Source: Selenomonas sputigena
Lineage (GTDB): Bacteria > Bacillota > Negativicutes > Selenomonadales > Selenomonadaceae
Length of the DNA stretch: 64,000 bases
Assembly: GCF_026015965.1 (NCBI RefSeq)
Contig: NZ_CP110383.1
Location: 1 to 64,000 of the forward strand
Direction of reading: 5' to 3'
In this document: positions 25,875 to 34,181 of the stretch, one piece after another
Layout: each line of letters starts with the position of its first letter
How positions within the stretch are numbered: the stretch's first letter is position 1
Made by a program: the position numbers and the translations under genes
Notes under the pieces: generated by a model
The model's database searches: none
The model's input: only the letters and a program-made list of their open reading frames with translations
Told to the model about the DNA's origin: nothing

Positions 25875-25907
25875 AAAAAGCGCGGCGTCTGATGGCCGCG
25901 CCTTTTT
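25875..25907 (+). terminator. terminator of zeta pair
   Basis: AAAAAGCGCGGC (25875-25886) pairs with GCCGCGC-C-TTTTT (25894-25906). Confidence 0.85.
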
Positions 25908-25908
25908 C

Positions 25909-25936
25909 TTGACTTCTCGGGCTTTCATGATAGAAT
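25909..25936 (+). promoter_or_regulatory. promoter of the secG operon
   Basis: TTGACT (25909-25914), 16 bp, TAGAAT (25931-25936). The -35 box begins inside the T-run of the preceding terminator. Confidence 0.75.
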
Positions 25937-25987
25937 AGTATAATAAGGAGGAGAGGAGAGACTCTCTGAACTGGAGGAGGTTCACTT

Positions 25988-26218
25988 TTGCTTACGTTAT
26001 TGATGGTGCTTGATGCGCTTGTCGCCATACTCCTGATTGTTGCCGTCTTGGGGCAGGAGCCTAAGTCTGCGGGCATGGGCGGCTTCGACGGGGGCGGCGG
26101 CGATACCGTGTTCAGCGCGAAGGCGCGCGGCATGGATGCGCTCTTGGCGCGTGTGACAGTCGTTCTGGCGGTGCTTTTCGGTGCGATTACGCTCGTGATT
26201 GCCAAGATGACGATGTAG
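25988..26218 (+). CDS. secG: preprotein translocase subunit SecG
   Basis: The protein is 76 aa with two membrane helices (about 4-21 and 52-72) joined by a Gly-rich loop (GMGGFDGGGGDTVF), the typical SecG layout. SecG assists SecYEG-mediated export. The start codon is TTG, supported by GGAGGAGG (25973-25980) at 7-nt spacing. It heads the conserved secG-esterase-rnr-smpB group. Two hairpins with short T-runs follow (26230-26250 and 26274-26296), which may attenuate readthrough into the rest of the operon. Confidence 0.93.
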   Translation: MLTLLMVLDALVAILLIVAVLGQEPKSAGMGGFDGGGGDTVFSAKARGMDALLARVTVVLAVLFGAITLVIAKMTM

Positions 26219-26229
26219 GGCGGCCATAG

Positions 26230-26302
26230 AGCGCAGAGGGGTTCTGCGCTTTCTTGGCAGCTGTTTGCGGCGGACGCTCGGCAAAAGGCCGGGCGTTTCT
26301 TT
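26230..26302 (+). terminator. two tandem attenuator-like hairpins after secG
   Basis: AGCGCAGA/TCTGCGCT (26230-26237 with 26243-26250, then TTCTT) is followed by ACGCTCGGC/GCCGGGCGT (26274-26282 with 26288-26296, then TTTCTTTCT). They lie between secG and the esterase gene and would reduce downstream expression. Confidence 0.6.
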
Positions 26303-26365
26303 CTATTGGAGGGGCGCGGCCTGTGGGGCTTTTCTGGCTACAGCCGTCGAGGGAGGGGTGCGGCG

Positions 26366-27115
26366 ATGATCATCGAGGGAGCGGAGCCTTTCCTTTTGCC
26401 GGGCGGCCCGCACGGCGTGCTGCTCCTGCATGGCTTCACGGGCATGCCGCCCGAGATGCGGCTTCTCGCCGAAGCCCTTCATCGTGCAGGTCATACGGTG
26501 CTTTGCCCGCGCCTCGCCGGGCACGGCACGAGTCCCGAGGATTTGGCACATATGGACGCTGAGGACTGGTACGATTCGGCTCTCGATGGCTATGCGATCC
26601 TTTCAGGGCTCGTGCCGCGCATTTCTGTCGTCGGTCATTCGATGGGGGCGCTCCTCGCTCTTCGTCTCGCGGCGCAAAAGAGCGTCACGGGTGTCGTGAC
26701 GCTCGCAGCACCGATCTTCATTGACGAGGGGCGCGGCATGAAGCACCTGCCGCCGCGCAGCGCGTGCATCGGCAGGTTTCATCCGAAACTGCGCAAGGCT
26801 CTGCGCGACGTGCCCGAGTTCTGCAATGTAACGTATGACAGGATGCCGCTCGTCGCCATCCACGAACTCGTCGGCTTCATCGAGCATGTCAAGGCGCTGC
26901 TGCCAAAGGTATATGCGCCGCTCCTCCTCGTGCACTCGCTGCACGACCGCACGGCGCACAGGAGAAGCCTCCGCTATATCTATGACCATGTGGGGGCGGC
27001 GCATAAGGAAGTTCTTTGGCTCGTGCGCTCGGGTCATCTCGTGATGCTCGACGCTGAGCGACGGGCGGTCTTCCGGCGTACGGCATCGTTTTTGCGCGAG
27101 ATGGGGAGCGTTTGA
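26366..27115 (+). CDS. alpha/beta hydrolase, carboxylesterase (YvaK/Est-like)
   Basis: The protein is 249 aa with the HGFTG oxyanion segment, nucleophile elbow GHSMG (about residue 93), an Asp in HSLHDRTAHRRS and the catalytic His in SGHLVML. Placement between secG and rnr is that of the Bacillus and Geobacillus esterase family. It hydrolyses short acyl esters or monoacylglycerols in the cytoplasm. ATG 26366 has GGGAGGGG at 7-nt spacing. Confidence 0.9.
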   Translation: MIIEGAEPFLLPGGPHGVLLLHGFTGMPPEMRLLAEALHRAGHTVLCPRLAGHGTSPEDLAHMDAEDWYDSALDGYAILSGLVPRISVVGHSMGALLALRLAAQKSVTGVVTLAAPIFIDEGRGMKHLPPRSACIGRFHPKLRKALRDVPEFCNVTYDRMPLVAIHELVGFIEHVKALLPKVYAPLLLVHSLHDRTAHRRSLRYIYDHVGAAHKEVLWLVRSGHLVMLDAERRAVFRRTASFLREMGSV

Positions 27116-27138
27116 GAGAATGGGGAAGGAAACGATTT

Positions 27139-27564
27139 ATGCCATACGAAAAGATCGGGCAGGGTGAGGACTACTGCTTTGCCTGCGGACCGAAGAATCC
27201 CATCGGGCTTCATTTGGAGTTTCAGCTGGCGGACGGGAAATTCCGGGCGCGCAAGGCGCTTGCGCCCGAGTACCAGGGATACAGCGGCATCGTGCACGGC
27301 GGCATCGTCACGACGCTGCTCGATGAGGCGATGGGCGGCTATCTCTACGACAGACTCGGCGAGCGGGCTGTGACGGCGCGTCTGGCCGTGCGCTATCGAA
27401 ATCCTGCGCCCATCGGCGAGGAGCTTTTGATCGAGGGATGGGAGGAGAGCCGCCGCAAGGGGTTCGTGAACATGCGCGCCAAACTTTCGCTCGCTGACGG
27501 CACTGTGCTTGCGGAAGCGACGGCGAAGATGGCGCTGGTAGGAGAAATGAATGGAACAAAATGA
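27139..27564 (+). CDS. PaaI-type hotdog thioesterase
   Basis: The protein is 141 aa with a single hotdog domain. CFACGPKNPIGLHLEF, then GIVHGGIVTTLLDEAMG (helix with the catalytic acidic residue) are the family signature. It probably hydrolyses acyl-CoA thioesters. ATG 27139 follows AAGGAA. TTG 27112, overlapping the esterase stop, is a weaker alternative. The 3' end overlaps rnr by 14 bp. An insertion of this gene into the est-rnr pair is less common than the rest of the operon. Confidence 0.85.
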   Translation: MPYEKIGQGEDYCFACGPKNPIGLHLEFQLADGKFRARKALAPEYQGYSGIVHGGIVTTLLDEAMGGYLYDRLGERAVTARLAVRYRNPAPIGEELLIEGWEESRRKGFVNMRAKLSLADGTVLAEATAKMALVGEMNGTK

Positions 27565-30154
27565 ATTGCAGGAGCGCATCGTAAACTACATGCGCACGGC
27601 GGCGTACAAGCCGCTGACGGCGGACGATCTCGCCGCCGCCATGAACCTCGCGCAAGAAGAACTCGCGCTCTTCTGGACGGCTTTGGAAGAGCTGGAGAAG
27701 ACCGCGGCCGTCATCAAGACGCGCCACGAGCGCTTCGGCGTGCCCGAGCGCATGAACCTCGTCGTCGGCAGGCTCTCTATGTCGGCGAAGGGGTTCGGCT
27801 TCATCATCCCCGAGGTGCGCGAGAAGGAGACGGACAGCGACATCTTCGTGCCGGGCGTGAGTCTTGGCGGCGCGATGAACGGCGACCGCGTCGTCGCGAG
27901 GATTTCGCCGTCGGAGATTGCCGGACGCTCGCGCGAAGGCGAGATCATCCGCATTGTCGAGCGAGCCAACGAGCAGATTGTCGGCACGTTCGAGGAGAGC
28001 CGTCACTTCGGCTTCGTGACGCCCGATGACAAGAAGATCGGGCAAGACATCTTTATCCCTAAGGGCGCCGTGCATGGCGCAAAGGCGGGCATGAAGGTCG
28101 TCGTGCGCATCACGAAGTGGCCGGCGGGCAGGAGGAACGCCGAGGGCGAAGTGGAGGAAATCCTCGGCCGCGCGGGTGAGCCCGGTGTCGACGTGCTCTC
28201 CGTCATGAGCCAATACGGGCTTTCGGAGGAGTTTCCCGCCGATGTGGCGGCAGAGGCGGCAGCGATCGAGGACGTCGTCTCACCCGAAGAATTCAGCGGC
28301 AGGCGTGACCGCCGCGGTTTTCGCATCGTGACGATCGATGGCGAGGACGCGAAGGACTTAGACGACGGCGTCTACGCCGAGCGGCGTGCGGACGGCAGCT
28401 TTTTCCTCGGCGTCTACATCGCTGATGTCAGCTGGTACGTGCGCGAGAATTCGCCGCTCGACCGCGAGGCGCGTGCACGCGGCACGAGCGTCTACCTCGT
28501 CGACCGCGTGATTCCCATGCTGCCGAAGAAGCTGTCGAACGGTATATGCAGCCTGAACGCGGGCGAAGACCGCCTGGCGATGGCGTGCGAGATGGAGATC
28601 GGCGCGGACGGACTCGTCAAGAGCTACGAGATCCTGCCCGTCGTCATTCACGTCTATCGCCGCCTGACCTATACGCTCGTCAACGAGATTTTCGCCGAGG
28701 GAGCGGATGCGGTGCGCACGGAGAATGCCGACCTCCTGCCGCTTCTCACGCCTCTTCGCGAGGTGCATGACGCGATGGAAAAGGCGCGGCATGAGCGCGG
28801 TTCCATCGGCTTCGACGTGCCCGAAATCAAGGTGAAGCTCGACGAGAGCGGCAAGCCCGTCGCGCTCATCAAGCGCACGGGGTCCTTGGCGGAGTCGATG
28901 ATCGAGCAGTGCATGCTCGCGGCGAACGAGACCGTCGCGGAGCACATGGAGAAGAAGGAGCAGCCGTTCCTCTACCGCGTGCACGAGCAGCCGTCGGACG
29001 AGAAGATCGAGCGCCTGAACAACCTTCTGGCGACGTTCTCGCTGCACCTCGTGCCGAACGAGGCGGGCGAGGTAGCGCCGAAGGACGTGCAGCAGGTCTT
29101 GGAAAAGGTCAAGGGAAGGCCCGAAGAGCGCATCGTCAGCGCTGTTTCCCTGCGCTCGATGCAGCAGGCGCGTTATGCCGACGCCCCGCTCGGCCACTAC
29201 GGACTCGCTGCGCGTCACTACACGCACTTCACGTCGCCGATCCGCCGCTATCCCGACCTCATCGTGCATCGCCTGCTGCGCGAAACGTTTGCGACGGGCA
29301 CGATCGCGGCCGAGCGGCAGGAACGCTTGAGGAGCCTCTTGCCCGAGATCGCCGAGCACACCTCGGCGCGTGAGCGCATCGCCATCGAGGCGGAGCGCGA
29401 GACGCAGGACATGAAGAAGATCGAGTACATGGCGCAGTTTGTCGGCGACGCTTTCGACGCCGTCATCAGCGGCGTCACGGCGTTCGGCATCTTCTGCGAG
29501 CTGGAAAACGGCGTCGAAGGACTCGTGCATGTATCGAGCATGGTCAACGACTACTACGAGTACCGCGAAGACCTCTACGCGCTCGTCGGCGGCGCGACGC
29601 ACGTCTCCTACCGCCTCGGCGAGCCTGTGCGCGTCGTGCTCGTGCGTGCCAATATCGCCGAGCGCAACCTCGACTTCATCTTGGAGGACAACGGCGTTTT
29701 TGTCGCTGCGAAGAAGAAGCCCGAGGAAGGCGGCGTAAAGCGCGGCGAATCTTTGAAAGAAAAGGGCGCGAAGAAGGACGCACGCTCGAAAAAGGGCAGA
29801 GGTCGGAAGGCGGCGAAAGAAAAGCGTACGGATGAGATCATCGCCGATGTGAAGGGCGACAAGCGTCCGGAGAAGACATCCGCCCCTGTGGAAACGGGCG
29901 AACGCAAGCCGCACGGCAAGGGACATAAGGGTGCGAAGCCGCACGACAAAGGGCGCGGCGCGAAGCGGCCGGAAAGATTCCAGGCGGAAAGGCAGGGCGC
30001 TCTCGCCGACGAGTCGAGCAGCAGCCGCCCCAAAGCGTTCTGGATGAAGCCGCCGAAGGACTTGCGCAAGAAGGGCAAGAAGTCTGCGCCCAAGCCGGAA
30101 AAGAAGCGCCGCCCACACAACAAGACGCAGCGAGCGACGGCGAACAGCGATTGA
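27551..30154 (+). CDS. rnr: ribonuclease R
   Basis: The protein is 867 aa. Domains in order: winged-helix (about 5-65), two cold-shock domains (about 75-225), RNB catalytic core (about 260-590) with TIDGEDAKDLDDGVYAE metal ligands and HYTHFTSPIRRYPDL, S1 domain (about 640-715), then an unusually long Lys/Arg/Gly-rich tail of about 145 residues. It degrades structured RNA 3'-5' and acts with tmRNA-SmpB in trans-translation. smpB follows directly. The basic tail likely binds ribosomes or SmpB-tmRNA. Confidence 0.97.
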   Translation: MEQNELQERIVNYMRTAAYKPLTADDLAAAMNLAQEELALFWTALEELEKTAAVIKTRHERFGVPERMNLVVGRLSMSAKGFGFIIPEVREKETDSDIFVPGVSLGGAMNGDRVVARISPSEIAGRSREGEIIRIVERANEQIVGTFEESRHFGFVTPDDKKIGQDIFIPKGAVHGAKAGMKVVVRITKWPAGRRNAEGEVEEILGRAGEPGVDVLSVMSQYGLSEEFPADVAAEAAAIEDVVSPEEFSGRRDRRGFRIVTIDGEDAKDLDDGVYAERRADGSFFLGVYIADVSWYVRENSPLDREARARGTSVYLVDRVIPMLPKKLSNGICSLNAGEDRLAMACEMEIGADGLVKSYEILPVVIHVYRRLTYTLVNEIFAEGADAVRTENADLLPLLTPLREVHDAMEKARHERGSIGFDVPEIKVKLDESGKPVALIKRTGSLAESMIEQCMLAANETVAEHMEKKEQPFLYRVHEQPSDEKIERLNNLLATFSLHLVPNEAGEVAPKDVQQVLEKVKGRPEERIVSAVSLRSMQQARYADAPLGHYGLAARHYTHFTSPIRRYPDLIVHRLLRETFATGTIAAERQERLRSLLPEIAEHTSARERIAIEAERETQDMKKIEYMAQFVGDAFDAVISGVTAFGIFCELENGVEGLVHVSSMVNDYYEYREDLYALVGGATHVSYRLGEPVRVVLVRANIAERNLDFILEDNGVFVAAKKKPEEGGVKRGESLKEKGAKKDARSKKGRGRKAAKEKRTDEIIADVKGDKRPEKTSAPVETGERKPHGKGHKGAKPHDKGRGAKRPERFQAERQGALADESSSSRPKAFWMKPPKDLRKKGKKSAPKPEKKRRPHNKTQRATANSD

Positions 30155-30208
30155 TGCAGGGATGCTGCAGGAAGCGGCGATTGCCGCATAAGGAAGCAGG
30201 GGGGAGCG

Positions 30209-30685
30209 ATGGGACGCAAGAACGACGGCGTGAAGATCGTCGCGGAAAACCGCAAGGCGCGTCACGACTATTTCATACACGAAACCTTTGAGACGGGACT
30301 CGTGCTGCAGGGAACGGAGGTCAAATCCCTGCGTGCGGGAAGAGTGAACCTCAAGGACAGCTTCGCCTCGATCAAGAACGGCGAAATCTTCGTGGAGAAC
30401 ATGCACATCAGCCCCTACGAGCAGGGCAACATCTTCAACCACGAGCCGCTCAGGAAGCGAAAGCTCCTCATGCACAAGGCGGAGATCGTCAAACTCTTCT
30501 CCAAGACGCGCGAGAAAGGCTTCACGCTCGTGCCGCTGAAGCTCTACTTCTCGAAGGGCAGGGCAAAGCTCGAACTCGCGCTCGCCAGCGGCAAGCACAA
30601 CTACGACAAGCGCCGCGACCTCGCGGCAAAAGCCGCCAAGCGCGACATCGAGCGCGCCTTGAAGGATCACGGCAAGGGTCGGTGA
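30209..30685 (+). CDS. smpB: SsrA-binding protein SmpB
   Basis: The protein is 158 aa, a full-length Smp[47 protein letters not shown] and the basic C-terminal tail [19 protein letters not shown] that reads the empty mRNA channel. It delivers tmRNA to stalled ribosomes. It is 54 bp after rnr with a GGGGGGAG-type ribosome site and ends at a strong terminator. The tmRNA gene, often just downstream, is not visible in the window. Confidence 0.97.
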   Translation: MGRKNDGVKIVAENRKARHDYFIHETFETGLVLQGTEVKSLRAGRVNLKDSFASIKNGEIFVENMHISPYEQGNIFNHEPLRKRKLLMHKAEIVKLFSKTREKGFTLVPLKLYFSKGRAKLELALASGKHNYDKRRDLAAKAAKRDIERALKDHGKGR

Positions 30686-30690
30686 ATACA

Positions 30691-30724
30691 GCAAAAAGAG
30701 ATGGCATCCGCCATCTCTTTTTGC
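30691..30724 (+). terminator. terminator of secG-smpB operon
   Basis: A perfect 15-bp stem (30691-30705 with 30710-30724, 4-nt loop) ends in a T-run. Confidence 0.9.
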
Positions 30725-30730
30725 TATAAT
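30722..30730 (+). promoter_or_regulatory. extended -10 promoter of RelE/RelB pair
   Basis: TGC-TATAAT (30722-30730) overlaps the terminator end. No clear -35. Confidence 0.45.
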
Positions 30731-30794
30731 TTCCTTAGCGGAAAGGATCTTGCGACTTGATGTTTGCGGCTTTGCTGAGAAGAGGAATCCATCC

Positions 30795-31046
30795 ATGAAG
30801 ATACAATATGCAAGGCTTGCGGTAAAGAGCATTGAGACGATGGACAGGCCGACGAAACAGCGCATCAAACAGGCAATTGAAGGTCTGCCGCAAGGCGATG
30901 TGAAACGACTCAAGGGGAGTGACGAACTCTATCGGCTGCGCGTTGGAGGCTGGCGAATCGTATTTTCATATCCTGCAAAGGATACGCTCTTGATTGAAAA
31001 AATTGCGCCGCGAGGCGATGTCTACAAGGGAGGTTTCCTGCTATGA
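30795..31046 (+). CDS. RelE/ParE family toxin
   Basis: The protein is 83 aa with the compact RelE fold pattern: KSIETMDRPTKQRIKQAIEGL helices, then LKGSDELYRLRVGGWRIVF, typical of mRNA-cleaving RelE toxins with Arg-rich strands. ATG 30795 follows AGAGGA. ATGA overlap (31043-31046) couples it to the antitoxin gene, with the toxin first, as in higBA-like order. RelE toxins cut mRNA at the ribosome A site. Confidence 0.85.
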   Translation: MKIQYARLAVKSIETMDRPTKQRIKQAIEGLPQGDVKRLKGSDELYRLRVGGWRIVFSYPAKDTLLIEKIAPRGDVYKGGFLL

Positions 31047-31246
31047 CGGTAAAAGCTCAGATTGTGGAGATGATAGAGTTCATTCCGGACCGCGAATTGC
31101 CGATTCTTCTGGAGGTCGTGAGGCGATTCTTGCCGAAAGAGATGGAGGATTTTGCGTCAGAGGACGACATGGAGGCGCATCACATCGCTATGCAGGAATA
31201 TATGCGTGGAAAAACCGTATCGCATGATGATATCGACTGGGAGTAG
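31043..31246 (+). CDS. RelB-like antitoxin
   Basis: The protein is 67 aa, acidic, overlapping the RelE-like gene by 4 bp. The first half looks like a helical dimerisation region and the C-terminal half (FASEDDMEAHHIAMQEYM) an extended toxin-wrapping helix. I assign it by position and size rather than by a clear motif. No HTH is obvious. Confidence 0.7.
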   Translation: MTVKAQIVEMIEFIPDRELPILLEVVRRFLPKEMEDFASEDDMEAHHIAMQEYMRGKTVSHDDIDWE

Positions 31247-31340
31247 CCGGTATGTTGACAACTCGATTAAATGCGTTGCTTGCCGGACGGACGGATTTTT
31301 CGTATTTGCTGAAATCGCTCGATGAGGGGGGAAGTTTTTA

Positions 31341-31385
31341 TTGACATATAAATCGCTATATCGTAATATATAAATATAACGATTT
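31341..31385 (+). promoter_or_regulatory. ArsR-type promoter and operator
   Basis: TTGACA (31341-31346) is followed at 17 bp by TAATAT (31364-31369). A 12-bp inverted repeat, AAATCGCTATAT (31350-31361) and ATATAACGATTT (31374-31385), with 11 of 12 positions matching, brackets the -10. This fits autorepression by the ArsR protein encoded at 31399. Confidence 0.75.
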
Positions 31386-31398
31386 TGGAGTTGATTCT

Positions 31399-31701
31399 AT
31401 GGCAGAAGATCAAGAGCTTGCACGTGCGGCTGAGATGCTCAAGGCGCTCTCGCATCCCGTGCGCCTCTGCATCGCGCGCGGGCTTTGGCAGAGCGGCGGC
31501 TGCAATGTGGCGCACATGCAGCAGTGCCTCGAAGCGCCGCAATCGACGATTTCGCAGCATCTCGCGAAAATGCGTGCCGTCGGCATCATCGAGGGCGAGC
31601 GCAACGGGCTGGAAGTCGTCTATCGCCTCAAGAGCCGGGCAGTGGAGCAACTGCTCGAAGGGCTTTTCTGCAAGGAGAAGAATTATCACGATATGGGCTG
31701 A
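31399..31701 (+). CDS. ArsR family regulator, possible persulfide sensor
   Basis: The protein is 100 aa with an ArsR winged helix: LKALSHPVRLCIARGL, recognition helix APQSTISQHLAKMRAVG, wing GERNGLEVVYRL. Cys are at positions 24, 35, 43 and 91. Cys43 before the recognition helix and Cys91 in the last helix mimic the two-Cys layout of the SqrR/BigR persulfide sensors. The next gene encodes a CoA-disulfide reductase-rhodanese, which makes reactive sulfur a plausible signal. ATG 31399 lies 14 bp after the operator. Confidence 0.87.
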   Translation: MAEDQELARAAEMLKALSHPVRLCIARGLWQSGGCNVAHMQQCLEAPQSTISQHLAKMRAVGIIEGERNGLEVVYRLKSRAVEQLLEGLFCKEKNYHDMG

Positions 31702-31753
31702 TTTCGCTCTTTCGACGAGCGAAGCGCGGCGGCACGGAAGGAGGCATATCCGT

Positions 31754-33484
31754 ATGGAAATGGAAATGAAAAAGGAAAAGGCAAAGCGCTATGTGATCGT
31801 CGGCGGCGTGGCGGGCGGGGCGACGGCGGCGGCGCGGCTCAGGCGCTTGGACAAGGATGCGAAGATCGTGCTCTTTGAGCGTGGCGAGCACATCTCCTTC
31901 GCGAACTGCGGCCTGCCATACTATGTGGGCGATGAGATCAAGGAGAGCGAGAGCCTGCTGCTCATGACGCCCGAACTGTTTCGCGAGCGCTTCGCCGTTG
32001 ACGTGCGCACGGGAAGCGAGGTCGTGCGGGTCGATGCGGAAAAACGCCGCGTCCAGGTGCGGACGGCGGCGGGCGAGACGTATGAAGAGCCGTACGACGC
32101 GCTTCTTCTGTCGCCCGGAGCAAAGCCTCTGCGCCCGCCGATTCCGGGCATCGAAAGCCCGCGCGTCCTCGCGCTTAGGAGTGTGCCCGACGCCGAGGCT
32201 CTGCGCCGCCTGGCGGATCAGTATGCGGCGACGGGGCGTGCCGTCGTCGTGGGCGGCGGCTTCATCGGCGTCGAGATGGCGGAGAATCTTCGAGCGCGCG
32301 GGCTTTCCGTCACGCTCGTCGAAGCGGCGCCGCATGTGCTCGCGCCATTTGATGCGGACATGGCGAAGATCGCGGAAAAAGAGATGAACGAGAACGGCGT
32401 CGGACTCGTCCTCGGCGATGGCGTGAAGGAGTTCAAGGAAGAAGCTGAGGGCGTCCTCGTGCGCCTTGCGAGCGGGCGCGAGGTAGCGGCGGACTTCGTC
32501 GTGCTAGCCATAGGCGTGAGTCCCGACACGGGCTTTTTGCAGGCGAGCGGCATCGCGCTCGGCGAGCGCGGCCACATCCTCGTGAACGAGCGCATGGAGA
32601 CGAGCGTGCCCGAGGTCTACGCCGTGGGCGATGCCGTGCTGACGCTCGACCGCCAGACGAAGAAGGCGGGCGCTCTGCCGCTCGCAGGACCCGCGAACCG
32701 GCAGGGACGTATCGCCGCCGACAACATGGCGGGCAGGCGGCGCGTCTATGACGGATTCGTCGGCACGGCGATCCTCAAGGTGTTCGGCCTCACGGCGGCT
32801 TCCGTCGGCAAGAACGAGCGCACCCTTGAGCGTGAGGGTCTATCCTATGGCGAGGATTACCGCGTCGTGACACTTCATCCGCTCGCGCATGTCGGCTATT
32901 ATCCGGGCGCCCGGACGATGACGATGAAGCTCCTCTATCGCACGAAGGGGGCTGTCGGCAAGATTCTCGGGGCCCAGATCGTCGGTGCGGGCGGCGTGAA
33001 GGCGCGGATCGACGTGCTTGTGGCGGCGATCGCCATGGGCGCAGACACGGACTTTCTGACGAGTCTGGAGCTTTCCTACGCGCCGCCATTCGGTGCGGCG
33101 AAAGATCCCGTGAACATGGCGGGCTACATGGCGGAAAACGATCTCGCGGGACTCGTGCGCTTCCTGCCCGCAGATCGCCTCAAGGAGGCGCGGGAAGAGG
33201 GCGTGCGCGTGCTCGACGTGCGCACGGCGAGCGAGCTTTCCCATGCGCCAGCCGCATCCGACGCGCAGATTCCGCTCGACGAGCTGCGCGAGCGTTTTTC
33301 GGAGCTTGACCGCTCGCAGCGCTGGGCGGTGCTCTGCAAGGTCGGGCAGCGCGCTTATACGGCGGCGCGTTTCCTTCAGCAGGCGGGCTATGACGCGGAA
33401 GTCATAGCGGGCGGCTATACGTCGCTGAAGATGGAGGAATTCAAGGCGTCGCCCGTGGCCGCCGCGCCTGCGAAAGCCCTTTGA
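31754..33484 (+). CDS. CoA-disulfide reductase with C-terminal rhodanese domain
   Basis: The protein is 576 aa. The N-terminal pyridine nucleotide-disulfide oxidoreductase part has FAD (VGGVAGGATAAARLRR) and NAD(P) (VVVGGGFIGVEMAENLR) motifs and a single redox Cys (SFANCGLPYY, Cys52). A rhodanese domain occupies about residues 470-560 with active-site loop LCKVGQRAY. Fusions of this type reduce CoA disulfide, CoA persulfide or polysulfide with NAD(P)H. GGAAGGAGG supports ATG 31754. The frame is open further upstream across the arsR gene, but that is not coding. It is controlled by the adjacent ArsR regulator by inference. Confidence 0.92.
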   Translation: MEMEMKKEKAKRYVIVGGVAGGATAAARLRRLDKDAKIVLFERGEHISFANCGLPYYVGDEIKESESLLLMTPELFRERFAVDVRTGSEVVRVDAEKRRVQVRTAAGETYEEPYDALLLSPGAKPLRPPIPGIESPRVLALRSVPDAEALRRLADQYAATGRAVVVGGGFIGVEMAENLRARGLSVTLVEAAPHVLAPFDADMAKIAEKEMNENGVGLVLGDGVKEFKEEAEGVLVRLASGREVAADFVVLAIGVSPDTGFLQASGIALGERGHILVNERMETSVPEVYAVGDAVLTLDRQTKKAGALPLAGPANRQGRIAADNMAGRRRVYDGFVGTAILKVFGLTAASVGKNERTLEREGLSYGEDYRVVTLHPLAHVGYYPGARTMTMKLLYRTKGAVGKILGAQIVGAGGVKARIDVLVAAIAMGADTDFLTSLELSYAPPFGAAKDPVNMAGYMAENDLAGLVRFLPADRLKEAREEGVRVLDVRTASELSHAPAASDAQIPLDELRERFSELDRSQRWAVLCKVGQRAYTAARFLQQAGYDAEVIAGGYTSLKMEEFKASPVAAAPAKAL

Positions 33485-33505
33485 TGCGACGCTTATATGA
33501 TGAGG

Positions 33506-33556
33506 AAGGACAGCCCTGCAGCATCCCGAGGATGGTGCAGGGCTGTCCTTCTTTTC
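33506..33556. terminator. terminator between CoA-disulfide reductase and PPOX gene
   Basis: AAGGACAGCCCTGCA (from 33506) pairs with TGCAGGGCTGTCCTT (to 33550), with further internal pairing, and is followed by CTTTTC. It sits between convergent genes. Confidence 0.85.
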
Positions 33557-33557
33557 G

Positions 33558-34040
33558 CTATACGAGGTCTTTCCCCTTCTTGCCCGTCAGGTGCTCGATC
33601 TTCAGTTCGACCATGTTGAAAGCCGGCCAATGCTTTTTGATCTCCTCATCACAGGCCTCGGGATGGCCGGGATAGTAGGCTTCGCCGAGAAATTCCGCCG
33701 CTTCTCGCTTTTCCTCGTCACTCTTGAGGACGCGCAGCCTGCCGAAGGCGATGACGCTGCGGTATTGCGTCAGAAAGCGGTGCGGCACGACCTTGTCCTC
33801 GGCAATGATGCAGAACGACGCCTTGTCGCATCGCTCAATCGCCGTCATCTTGTGACCGACGCGTGCCGTGTGAAAGAGCAGGCGTTCCTTTTCCTCGTCG
33901 TAGGCGAAGCTCATGGGCACGGCGTAGGGATAGCCGTTTTCGCCCGCGAGCGCGAGCACGCCCGAAGTCGCTGCCGCGAGGATGTCGCGGGCTTCTTCAT
34001 CGCTCATCTGTTGATTCTTGCGGCGCATTTCTCTGAACAT
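33558..34040 (-). CDS. pyridoxamine 5'-phosphate oxidase-fold FMN protein
   Basis: The protein is 160 aa with a split-barrel flavin fold: SGVLALAGENGYPYAVPMSFAY, LLFHTARVGHKMTAIERC and a VIAFGRLRVL strand, as in the NimA-like PPOX group. Such proteins bind FMN or heme and act as small-molecule reductases. ATG 34040 has AAAGGAG 9 nt upstream. The longer start at 34067 lacks one. It is a single gene, convergent with the CoA-disulfide reductase gene. Confidence 0.87.
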   Translation of the reverse strand: MFREMRRKNQQMSDEEARDILAAATSGVLALAGENGYPYAVPMSFAYDEEKERLLFHTARVGHKMTAIERCDKASFCIIAEDKVVPHRFLTQYRSVIAFGRLRVLKSDEEKREAAEFLGEAYYPGHPEACDEEIKKHWPAFNMVELKIEHLTGKKGKDLV

Positions 34041-34150
34041 GGCAATCGTCTCCTTTTGAGGAAGCATGGAGAAAAGCCGTGCTTCCTTGTGCAGTCTTGT
34101 TTCATGCGAACTTGGTCAGGGGGCTAAGGCGCTTCATTCTCGCCCAAAAC

Positions 34151-34181
34151 TTGACAACACCCCTACTATATAGCTTACAAT
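34151..34181 (+). promoter_or_regulatory. possible promoter of MATE gene
   Basis: TTGACA (34151-34156) is followed after 19 bp by TACAAT (34176-34181), the latter lying in the first 54-bp repeat. The second copy repeats TACAAT without a matching -35. Confidence 0.45.

Noticed and set aside
30686-30800. tmRNA gene after smpB
   Set aside because: The interval has only a terminator and a promoter for the RelE-like gene.
28358-30913. 851-aa minus-strand frame opposite rnr and smpB
   Set aside because: Both plus-strand genes are unmistakable. The antisense product has shadow composition and no domains.
31252-31344. 30-aa frame between relB and arsR
   Set aside because: No ribosome site and the stop falls in the -35 box of arsR. 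No similarity recognised.
31385-31753. N-terminal extension of the CoA-disulfide reductase across arsR
   Set aside because: The arsR frame is clearly coding, and ATG 31754 has a strong ribosome site directly before the FAD motif.
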